DNA of 5,118 bases from Candidatus Omnitrophota bacterium (GTDB lineage Bacteria > Omnitrophota > Gorgyraeia > S143-82), in contig JALVWL010000010.1 in NCBI GenBank assembly GCA_027034965.1, forward strand, positions 1-5,118. The letters run 5' to 3'. The number at the start of each line of letters is the position of its first letter. Positions within the stretch are counted from its first letter, which is position 1. The notes beneath the pieces are model-generated. The model saw only the letters and a program-made list of their open reading frames with translations. It had not been told where the DNA came from and searched no databases. Shown here one piece after another: positions 1 to 5,118 of this stretch. The translations under genes were made by a program, and so were the position numbers.

Positions 1-551
1 AACTCGCGTTTCACAAACATAGATGCCCCTACGATGTAATTGATTTTCCTTTCAATAAAAGATGGATCCCTATCATACTGGCCCTGATCCATCTCTCCAG
101 CGCCAAGGTGTATGCCCTTTGCCTTATGCGGTATGTATATCCCACCGATAGCCTGTATTCTATTGTCAGGGAATAACAATTTATTCCCTATTATCCCTGT
201 AGTAGAGGGGCTTTTCTCTGCACAGTAGACCAGCCTTTCTAAGGTCTCTTTCCCTACTAATGTATCATTGTTTAAAATCCAGAGGTATTGAGGTTTGTTG
301 TTAGACAGCGCATATTTTATGCCGATATTGCATCCTGCGGCGAATCCATTGTTGGCCTCTGATTTTAGAATAGTGATTTTTGGGATATTGGATAGATGTT
401 GTATGAGTCTCTGGTAGTCCTTCTCTGATGAGGCGTTATCTACGATTATGATATTAAAATCTTGATATGTGCTTCCAAGGAGACTTTGAGCGCAGTCTAT
501 GGTTTCTGTGCTGTGATTGAAGTTTACGATTATTATCGATACTTTGGGCAT
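1..551 (-). CDS. Family 2 glycosyltransferase, N-terminal part (runs off the left edge)
   Basis: Translating the minus strand from the ATG at 551 gives 183 uninterrupted codons to the window edge; the C-terminus is missing. The protein begins MPKVSIIIVNFN, the classic first beta strand of a GT-A fold family 2 glycosyltransferase. It continues with IIIVDNAS (residues 34-41), NNGFAAGCNIGI (67-78), the nucleotide-sugar/metal-binding LNNDT (93-97, a DxD-like site) and GASMFVKRE (175-183). This motif order is typical of rhamnosyltransferase-like (WbbL/RfbF-type) enzymes that add sugars to cell-surface polysaccharides in the cytoplasm; acceptor and donor cannot be told from this fragment. The start is fixed by an in-frame TAG six codons upstream (567-569) with no other start codon between. 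No clear Shine-Dalgarno precedes it. It is transcribed divergently from the fab operon and is probably unrelated to it in function. Confidence 0.9.
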   Translation of the reverse strand, partial: MPKVSIIIVNFNHSTETIDCAQSLLGSTYQDFNIIIVDNASSEKDYQRLIQHLSNIPKITILKSEANNGFAAGCNIGIKYALSNNKPQYLWILNNDTLVGKETLERLVYCAEKSPSTTGIIGNKLLFPDNRIQAIGGIYIPHKAKGIHLGAGEMDQGQYDRDPSFIERKINYIVGASMFVKRE

Positions 552-596
552 ATCTGTTTTTGTTGTCTAACAAAATACTATTCTGCAACCCTGCCC

Positions 597-605
597 ATTA
601 TACCA
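597..605 (-). promoter_or_regulatory. Extended -10 promoter element for the glycosyltransferase
   Basis: On the minus strand, bases 605-597 read TGGTATAAT: a perfect TATAAT hexamer preceded by the TGn extension. Transcription would begin near 590, giving a leader of about 40 nt to the ATG at 551. No convincing -35 hexamer lies 16-18 bp upstream (best match about 3 of 6), as is usual for extended -10 promoters. Seen by eye only; there is no transcript evidence. Confidence 0.55.
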
Positions 606-662
606 TAGAATTTCGGGTAGATAATTTTATGTACATCTACTTTTTTATTGATAAAATTTCCC

Positions 663-691
663 TTGCCCAGACAGAGAGTTTGGTTGATAAT
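663..691 (+). promoter_or_regulatory. Candidate sigma-70 promoter for the fabG operon
   Basis: TTGCCC at 663-668 (4 of 6 to TTGACA) and GATAAT at 686-691 (5 of 6 to TATAAT) are separated by exactly 17 bp. Transcription would begin near 698, leaving a purine-rich leader of about 48 nt before fabG. It is the best-spaced pair I found in the intergenic region on this strand. The region is AT-rich, so chance matches are possible. Confidence 0.4.
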
Positions 692-699
692 TAACTCTC
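674..699 (+). promoter_or_regulatory. Inverted repeat over the -10; possible operator
   Basis: GAGAGTT (674-680) and AACTCTC (693-699) form a perfect 7-bp inverted repeat around a 12-bp centre. The centre contains the candidate -10 hexamer (686-691), and the right arm reaches the predicted transcription start. A dimeric repressor bound here would block RNA polymerase. It does not resemble the FapR, FadR or FabT consensus sites I know, so no regulator can be named. It could instead be a chance palindrome or a small hairpin at the very start of the transcript. Confidence 0.35.
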
Positions 700-745
700 A
701 GATAGGAATTGAAAGACTTAGGATAGAGGAGAACAGGAGGGTCGT

Positions 746-1501
746 ATGGGGTATGAATTTTCGAATGATTTTAAGGGCAAGGTGGTAATTGTAACCGGTG
801 GTGCACGAGGTATTGGCAGGGAGATAGCCTTATCCTTTGCTCAGTATGGAGCAAGAGTAGCTGTCTGTGATCTGAATGAAGAGGCATTGAAAGAGACGGT
901 TTCGGATATAGATGAGGCTGGTGGAGAGGGGATGTATGTGCTTGCCAATGTTACTGTCGCTGAAGATGTAGATAATGTAGTGGACAAAGTCGTTGACAAA
1001 TGGGGTAGAGTTGATATATTAATTAACAACGCGGGGATTACCCGTGATGGTCTTTTGATAAGGATGAAGGAAGAAGACTGGGACGCAGTACTGGGGGTCA
1101 ATCTCAAAGGTGTATTTTTGATGACCCGTGCTGTGGCCAAATTGATGATGAAGCAACGCAGTGGAAAGATCGTAAACATCGCATCTGTGGTTGGAGTAAT
1201 GGGTAATGTGGGCCAAGCGAATTATTCTGCGTCTAAAGGTGGCGTGATAGCGTTTACAAAGACAGTTGCAAAAGAGCTTGCCACGCGTGGGATAAATGTA
1301 AATGCGGTTGCCCCTGGTTTTATCCAGACAAAGATGACCGAAGTTCTTTCTGAAGACGTCAAGAAGAGATTGATGGATACCATTCCTATGAGGAAACTTG
1401 GCCAGCCTAGGGATGTGGCGAATGCATGTTTGTTCTTGACAAGTTCGCTGGCTGATTATATAACAGGCCAAACACTTCTCGTAGATGGGGGAATGATTTA
1501 A
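746..1501 (+). CDS. fabG: 3-oxoacyl-[acyl-carrier-protein] reductase FabG
   Basis: A cytoplasmic short-chain dehydrogenase/reductase that reduces beta-ketoacyl-ACP to (R)-3-hydroxyacyl-ACP, the first reduction of each fatty acid elongation cycle. It has 251 residues, close to the usual 244-250. Visible motifs are the Rossmann TGGARGIG (17-24), NNAG (94-97), and the catalytic tetrad N119, S147, Y160 and K164 (YSASK). Aligned by eye with E. coli FabG, the two arginines that dock ACP (R129 and R172 there) correspond to R138 and R181 here, supporting FabG over a generic SDR. The N-terminus is about six residues longer than E. coli's, but AGGAGG at 735-740, 5 nt from the ATG, supports this start. 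D42 at the end of the second beta strand is the position that usually favours NADH over NADPH. First gene of the plus-strand operon; acpP follows after 18 nt. Confidence 0.95.
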   Translation: MGYEFSNDFKGKVVIVTGGARGIGREIALSFAQYGARVAVCDLNEEALKETVSDIDEAGGEGMYVLANVTVAEDVDNVVDKVVDKWGRVDILINNAGITRDGLLIRMKEEDWDAVLGVNLKGVFLMTRAVAKLMMKQRSGKIVNIASVVGVMGNVGQANYSASKGGVIAFTKTVAKELATRGINVNAVAPGFIQTKMTEVLSEDVKKRLMDTIPMRKLGQPRDVANACLFLTSSLADYITGQTLLVDGGMI

Positions 1502-1519
1502 AAAACAAGGAGGCAGAAG

Positions 1520-1762
1520 ATGTCAGAAATCGCAGAAAAGGTGACGAAGATTGTAGCAGAACAGTTGGGCGTTAAGGAAGAGGAAATAAAGCCAGAATCT
1601 TCCTTTGTAAATGACCTTGGTGCAGATTCTCTAGATACAGTGGAATTGGTTATGGCCCTAGAAGACGAGTTTGGTATGGAAATACCAGATGAAGAGGCAG
1701 AGAAGATAGCAACGGTTGGCGACGCTATTAAGTATATAGAAGAAAAATTAGGTAGCAACTGA
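1520..1762 (+). CDS. acpP: Acyl carrier protein
   Basis: A small acidic four-helix protein that carries growing acyl chains as thioesters on a 4'-phosphopantetheine arm and delivers them to the fatty acid synthesis enzymes. It is 80 residues long, normal for AcpP (about 77-80). The attachment site is S37 within GADSLDTVE (34-42), the near-universal DSL motif followed by the acidic recognition helix II (ELVMALEDEFGMEIPDEEAE). The start is supported by AAGGAGG at 1507-1513 with a 6-nt spacer. Its place between fabG and fabF is the classic bacterial order fabG-acpP-fabF, so it is very likely the housekeeping ACP rather than a polyketide or surface-polymer carrier. A holo-ACP synthase is needed but is not in the window. 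Confidence 0.97.
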   Translation: MSEIAEKVTKIVAEQLGVKEEEIKPESSFVNDLGADSLDTVELVMALEDEFGMEIPDEEAEKIATVGDAIKYIEEKLGSN

Positions 1763-1795
1763 TAAACCTCATCCCCTGCCATATATTCTCTGCAT

Positions 1796-1799
1796 AGGA
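1796..1799 (+). promoter_or_regulatory. Weak ribosome binding site of fabF
   Basis: AGGA, 7 nt before the fabF ATG, is the only Shine-Dalgarno match. The fabG, acpP, dehydrogenase and etfB genes all have the full AGGAGG or AAGGAGG core. The 44-nt acpP-fabF gap is also the longest inside the operon and shows no hairpin. Lower fabF translation relative to the abundantly needed ACP is a plausible inference. Confidence 0.5.
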
Positions 1800-1806
1800 T
1801 AACCTT

Positions 1807-3054
1807 ATGAAAAGACGGGTTGTTGTCACTGGAGTGGGTGTTGTTTCGCCTGTCGGGATTGGCAAAGATCAATTCTGGCAGGCACTTCTTTCGGGTAAAA
1901 GCGGGACAAAAAGGATTACTTCCTTTGATCCGACGAATTTTGATTCCCAGGTTGCGGGAGAGATAACGGATTTCGATGCATCTCAGTATATTCCCAAAAA
2001 AGAGCTCCGCAGAGTAGATAGATTTATCCAGTTCGCGATCTATGCCGCAATGCAGGCAGCAGAAGATGCCGGCCTTGAAGTCCCTTTTAAAGGAGATGTG
2101 TCAAATCGTTATGGGGTTATCATTGGTTCAGGGATTGGGGGTTTGCATACATTAGAGAGGGAATACCGTGTCCTTATGGACAAGGGGCCAGGAAGGGTAT
2201 CGCCTTTTACCATTCCTATGATGATAGTCAATCTTGCGGCAGGCCATGTTTCTATATATTTAGGATTGAAAGGTCCGAATACCTGTGTATCGACTGCCTG
2301 TGCTACTGGAACCCACGCTATTGGGGACGCCTTCCGCCAGATCCAGCTTGGTTATGCGGATATGATGTTTGCTGGTGGTAGTGAAGCGGCTATTACGCCT
2401 ATGGGAATAGCTGGCTTTTGCGCATTAAAGGCCTTATCTACCTATAATGATGAACCAGAGAGGGCATCTCGGCCATTTGATGCCACGCGCAATGGATTTG
2501 TTATGGGCGAGGGCTCAGGGATTGTTGTCTTAGAAGAGCTTGAGCACGCCAGGAAAAGAGGGGCCAAAATCTATGCAGAGGTGGTTGGATATTCTATGAC
2601 TGGTGATGCATATCATATTACTGCGCCAGATCCTGAAGGAGATGGGGGTGCAAGGGCAATGGCGCTTGCAATAGAAGATGCAGGGCTCAAACCAGAAGAT
2701 ATTGATTATATTAACGCGCATGGGACATCTACAAAATTAAACGATAAACTTGAGACTATGGCTATAAAGAAGGTATTAGGAAAGCACGCTAAGAAGGTTG
2801 CTATTAGCTCTACAAAGTCAATGACAGGCCACCTATTGGGTGCGGCGGGTGCAATAGAATTTGTTGCAACGACATTGAGTGTTTACGAAGATAAGGTCCA
2901 TCCAACAATTAATTATGAAAACCCTGACCCTGAATGTGATCTTGATTACGTTCCAAATAAAATGAGAGAGATGAAGGTAAATGTGGCGATGTCAAATTCG
3001 CTTGGATTTGGCGGACATAATACTACCATAGTTATTAAGAAATATAGGGAATAA
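1807..3054 (+). CDS. fabF: 3-oxoacyl-[acyl-carrier-protein] synthase II FabF
   Basis: A cytoplasmic condensing enzyme (KAS II) that joins malonyl-ACP to an acyl-ACP with loss of CO2, extending the chain by two carbons. It has 415 residues, usual for FabF (about 410-415). The thiolase-fold halves are roughly 1-250 and 258-412. The nucleophile is C165 in the STACATG loop. The two catalytic histidines are H305 (AHGTST) and H342 (STKSMTGH), with K337 in the same segment. The gating phenylalanine loop appears as GFGGHN (400-405). The Cys-His-His triad separates it from KAS III (FabH, Cys-His-Asn). FabF rather than FabB is favoured by overall sequence and by its place after acpP, though both are in one family. 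The ATG at 1807 gives the standard MKRRVVVTG beginning. The dehydrogenase gene follows after 13 nt. Confidence 0.95.
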   Translation: MKRRVVVTGVGVVSPVGIGKDQFWQALLSGKSGTKRITSFDPTNFDSQVAGEITDFDASQYIPKKELRRVDRFIQFAIYAAMQAAEDAGLEVPFKGDVSNRYGVIIGSGIGGLHTLEREYRVLMDKGPGRVSPFTIPMMIVNLAAGHVSIYLGLKGPNTCVSTACATGTHAIGDAFRQIQLGYADMMFAGGSEAAITPMGIAGFCALKALSTYNDEPERASRPFDATRNGFVMGEGSGIVVLEELEHARKRGAKIYAEVVGYSMTGDAYHITAPDPEGDGGARAMALAIEDAGLKPEDIDYINAHGTSTKLNDKLETMAIKKVLGKHAKKVAISSTKSMTGHLLGAAGAIEFVATTLSVYEDKVHPTINYENPDPECDLDYVPNKMREMKVNVAMSNSLGFGGHNTTIVIKKYRE

Positions 3055-3067
3055 AAAGGAGGCACTG

Positions 3068-4225
3068 ATGGATTATCTATTGACTGATTTCCAGAAAGAG
3101 ATAAGAGACCTGGCGTGGGAGATTACTCAGGAGAAGGTTATTCCTGTTGCTGCAGAATTAGATGAGAAAAACGAGTTTCCGAGAGAGATAATGGAGGTCC
3201 TTGCCCAGTCTGATTTTTTCAGGCTCTTTGTTCCAGAGGAATATGGCGGATTGGTTGAAAATGGCAAGGGAATGCTTGAGCTATGCCTCGTTACAGAGCA
3301 GCTCGCAAGGGGATGTGGCGGTGTTGCTGTCACCTATGCCGCAACTGCGCTTGGTATATTTCCTGTTATCTTATATGGAAATGAAGAGCAGAAGAAAAAA
3401 TACCTTCCAAGGATAGCAGACGGTACACTGGCTGCATTTGCAGTAACAGAGCCAGCTGCTGGCAGTGACATAAGCGTTATCCAGACAACTGCCCGCAAAG
3501 AGGGTGATTATTATGTTTTAAATGGAACAAAGCACTTTATTACCAATGGCGGTGAGGCAGATATATACGTTGTAATAGCAATGACGAACAAGGCAAAAGG
3601 CGCAAGAGGTGCATCTGCGTTTATTATAGAGAAAGGAACCCCTGGATTTGAGTTTGGTAAGAAAGAGGATAAGATGGGCATCCGCGCATCAGCAACAAGG
3701 GAGCTTATATTCAATGATTGTAAGGTGCCGAAGGAAAATCTGCTTGGAAGAGAGGGAATGGGCTTTATTATTACGTTAAAGACCTTTGATATGTCAAGGC
3801 CTGGTGTTGCTGCTCAGGCGCTTGGCATTGCCCAGGGCGCATTTGACGTTGCCTTAGATTACGTGCGTAAGCGTGAGCAATTTGGCAGGCCGATATCTTC
3901 TTTCCAAGGGATACAGTGGATGCTAGCAGATATGGCAACCAAGATAGAGGCAGCGCGTGCCCTTATATACAGCACTGCTCGAATGGCGGATTCAGGCATA
4001 ACCAATATCGCAAAGGAATCAGCAATGGCAAAGATGTTTGCCTCTGACGTTGCAATGGAGGTAACCACAAATGCTGTCCAGCTATTGGGTGGTTATGGCT
4101 ATATGAAGGAATACCCAGTTGAGAAGTTTATGCGTGATGCAAAGATTACCCAGATATACGAAGGGACAAATCAGGTCCAGAGAAATGTTATTGCCCAGCA
4201 CCTTATCAAGGAGGCATTGAAGTAA
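3068..4225 (+). CDS. Acyl-CoA dehydrogenase, short-chain/butyryl-CoA type
   Basis: An FAD flavoenzyme that interconverts acyl-CoA and trans-2-enoyl-CoA and exchanges electrons with ETF. It has 385 residues, typical of the family (about 380). Domains in order are an N-terminal helical domain (about 5-117), a middle beta domain with the FAD/substrate signature FAVTEPAAGSD (124-134), and a C-terminal helical domain (about 228-380) with the FAD-binding RKREQFGRP (267-275). The catalytic base is E365 in IYEGTNQVQR (363-372), the position used by short-chain and butyryl-CoA dehydrogenases. Chain length preference cannot be read from sequence alone. AAGGAGG at 3056-3062, 5 nt before the ATG, supports the start. 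It lies 13 nt after fabF, and its stop overlaps the etfB start, so ETF is its probable redox partner. It could run oxidatively (beta-oxidation) or reductively (as Bcd in butyrate producers); a reductive role is plausible beside fab genes but unproven. Confidence 0.93.
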   Translation: MDYLLTDFQKEIRDLAWEITQEKVIPVAAELDEKNEFPREIMEVLAQSDFFRLFVPEEYGGLVENGKGMLELCLVTEQLARGCGGVAVTYAATALGIFPVILYGNEEQKKKYLPRIADGTLAAFAVTEPAAGSDISVIQTTARKEGDYYVLNGTKHFITNGGEADIYVVIAMTNKAKGARGASAFIIEKGTPGFEFGKKEDKMGIRASATRELIFNDCKVPKENLLGREGMGFIITLKTFDMSRPGVAAQALGIAQGAFDVALDYVRKREQFGRPISSFQGIQWMLADMATKIEAARALIYSTARMADSGITNIAKESAMAKMFASDVAMEVTTNAVQLLGGYGYMKEYPVEKFMRDAKITQIYEGTNQVQRNVIAQHLIKEALK

Positions 4226-5010
4226 TGGAGATAATCGTCTGTATAAAACAGGTTCCTGATACAGCTGATGTCAAGATAAACCCTGAGACCAACACTCTTA
4301 TAAGGGAAGGCGTTAAGTCAATAATAAATCCCTTTGATATGTATGCAATAGAAGAGGGTATAAGATTAAGGGAAGCGCATGGCGGTAAGGTTACGGTAAT
4401 TACGATGGGCCCGCCTCAGGCAGAAAGCGCGTTGCGCGAGGCGATTGCTATGGGTGTTGACGATGCTATATTGATTAGCGACAGGGCATTTGCAGGCAGT
4501 GATACCTATGCAACCAGCTATACCCTCGCCTGCGCAATAGATAAAATCGCGAATTACGACGTTATCCTTTGCGGAAAGCAGGCATCAGATGGTGATACTG
4601 CTCAGGTTGGGCCAGGTATTGCAACCCATCTTGATATACCTCAGGTTACATATGTGAAGAAGATTGTCTCTATAAATAACGAAAAGGCGGTTGTTGAGAG
4701 GATGACAGAGGAAGGCTATGATGTGGTTGAGGTGCAGCTTCCATGTTTGTTTACGGTTGTGAAAGAGATAAACGAGCCGCGTATGCCGTCTTTGCGGGGG
4801 AAGATGAAGGCAAAAAAGGCAGAGATTACCACCTGGACGAGCAATGACCTTGACGCTGACCCGGAAAAGTTGGGGCTTAAGGGTTCTCCTACACAGGTGG
4901 TAAAGGTATTTACTCCGAAAAGAACCGGTGAACACGTAATGATAACTGGTGAGGCACCAGAGCAGATAGCAGAAGAGTTGGTGAGTAAGGTATTAGACCT
5001 TCTTAAATAA
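4225..5010 (+). CDS. etfB: Electron transfer flavoprotein beta subunit, probably bifurcating type
   Basis: The beta subunit of the ETF heterodimer that passes electrons to or from acyl-CoA dehydrogenases. It has 261 residues, matching bacterial EtfB (about 255-265). It opens with the conserved MEIIVCIKQVPDTADVKI and carries CGKQASDGDTAQVGP (116-130). The family signature runs from about V157 to V178, including the conserved PCLFTV (173-178), followed by NEPRMPSLRG (183-192). The DGDTAQVGP form is that of ETFs whose beta subunit binds a second FAD and reacts with NADH (Acidaminococcus/Clostridium type). Respiratory ETFs have a variant such as DDDCNQ there and bind AMP. Assigning bifurcation from this motif is family knowledge, not proof. 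The ATG shares one base with the dehydrogenase stop (TAATG), and AAGGAGG at 4208-4214 lies inside that gene, so the two are probably translationally coupled. Confidence 0.93.
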   Translation: MEIIVCIKQVPDTADVKINPETNTLIREGVKSIINPFDMYAIEEGIRLREAHGGKVTVITMGPPQAESALREAIAMGVDDAILISDRAFAGSDTYATSYTLACAIDKIANYDVILCGKQASDGDTAQVGPGIATHLDIPQVTYVKKIVSINNEKAVVERMTEEGYDVVEVQLPCLFTVVKEINEPRMPSLRGKMKAKKAEITTWTSNDLDADPEKLGLKGSPTQVVKVFTPKRTGEHVMITGEAPEQIAEELVSKVLDLLK

Positions 5011-5016
5011 AAGGAG
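5011..5016 (+). promoter_or_regulatory. Ribosome binding site that decides the etfA start
   Basis: AAGGAG lies 2 nt before an ATG at 5019 and 9 nt before another at 5026. The 5019 ATG is too close for good initiation and reaches a TGA after eight codons (5043-5045). The 5026 ATG opens the frame with the cysteine motif, so it is taken as the real start. Confidence 0.7.
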
Positions 5017-5025
5017 TTATGGCAG

Positions 5026-5118
5026 ATGCTTATAATCTACCGTGACAAGTGTGTTGGATGTAGGGCATGTGTTCAGGTGTGTCCATTTGGGGCATTGCAC
5101 ATAGACGATGAGAAAAAG
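5026..5118 (+). CDS. etfA: Electron transfer flavoprotein alpha subunit with N-terminal ferredoxin-like domain (partial, runs off the right edge)
   Basis: Only the first 31 codons are present. They carry C9-x2-C12-x2-C15-x3-C19-P20, the standard 4Fe-4S ferredoxin motif, followed by FGALHIDDEKK. The EtfA body lies outside the window, so naming it etfA rests on position: it starts 15 nt after etfB in the usual etfB-etfA order, and many anaerobe EtfA proteins (such as the Acetobacterium caffeyl-CoA and lactate systems) begin with such a ferredoxin-like extension. The cluster would serve electron exchange with ferredoxin or within the complex. The alternative is a small free-standing ferredoxin between etfB and etfA. 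The SD at 5011-5016 is 9 nt from this ATG. Confidence 0.72.
   Translation, partial: MLIIYRDKCVGCRACVQVCPFGALHIDDEKK

Noticed and set aside
617..646. Stem GTAGAT/ATCTAC followed by TTTTTT as a rho-independent terminator
   Set aside because: The stem is only 6 bp with half A-T pairs and a 12-nt loop. No plus-strand gene lies upstream to terminate, and it sits before the candidate fabG promoter.
1019..1471. A 150-codon open frame on the minus strand within fabG
   Set aside because: It lies entirely antisense to a FabG with complete catalytic motifs, and its translation shows no recognisable domain. It is a shadow frame.
1763..1806. Possible terminator or internal promoter between acpP and fabF
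   Set aside because: No GC-rich stem followed by a T run, and no convincing -35/-10 pair in the 44-nt gap. Read-through is the simplest reading.
1498..1872. A 124-codon open frame on the minus strand covering acpP
   Set aside because: Antisense to acpP and the fabF start, serine-rich and without family resemblance. The plus-strand genes explain the region.
3201..3416. A 71-codon plus-strand open frame inside the acyl-CoA dehydrogenase
   Set aside because: Out of frame within a well-conserved part of the dehydrogenase, with no ribosome binding site of note.
5019..5021. ATG at 5019 as the etfA start
   Set aside because: Only 2 nt from the Shine-Dalgarno, and the frame stops after eight codons. 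The ATG at 5026 opens the ferredoxin-motif frame.
1..5118. CRISPR arrays, insertion sequences, tRNA or rRNA genes
   Set aside because: I saw no regularly spaced repeats, transposase motifs, terminal repeats with duplications, or tRNA-like cloverleaf sequences in the non-coding stretches.

Overview
The window looks like part of a chromosome from an anaerobic or fermentative bacterium, probably Gram-negative or from a candidate phylum. The pointers are an electron-bifurcating-type ETF with a ferredoxin-like front end on the alpha subunit, frequent ATA and AGG codons, strong AAGGAGG ribosome binding sites, and GC content that looks mid-40s by eye. No ribosomal RNA or lineage marker is present. 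Omnitrophota-, Desulfobacterota- or Nitrospirota-like origins are guesses only.

Layout. Bases 1-551 hold the N-terminal 183 codons of a family 2 glycosyltransferase on the minus strand, running off the left edge. Bases 552-745 are a divergent intergenic region. It contains a good extended -10 for the glycosyltransferase, a candidate sigma-70 promoter for the plus-strand operon, and inverted repeats, one of which lies over that promoter's -10. From 746 to the right edge all genes are on the plus strand and closely packed: fabG (746-1501), acpP (1520-1762), fabF (1807-3054), an acyl-CoA dehydrogenase (3068-4225), etfB (4225-5010), and the first 31 codons of an etfA with a 4Fe-4S motif (5026-5118, running off the right edge).

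How the genes work together. FabG, ACP and FabF are core parts of type II fatty acid synthesis: beta-ketoacyl reduction, carrier, and condensation. The next three genes form a flavin module: an acyl-CoA dehydrogenase of the short-chain/butyryl type and its electron-transfer flavoprotein. The beta subunit has the DGDTAQVGP-type motif of FAD-containing, bifurcating ETFs, and the alpha subunit begins with a ferredoxin-like cluster motif. No dedicated enoyl-ACP reductase (FabI/K/L/V) or dehydratase (FabZ/A) is visible. The co-linear arrangement therefore raises the possibility that the dehydrogenase/ETF pair works reductively on enoyl thioesters, next to or within fatty acid synthesis, coupled to NADH and ferredoxin. 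This is an inference from gene order. The individual proteins are recognisable members of known families, and a simpler reading is a fab operon followed by an acyl-CoA oxidation or reduction module.
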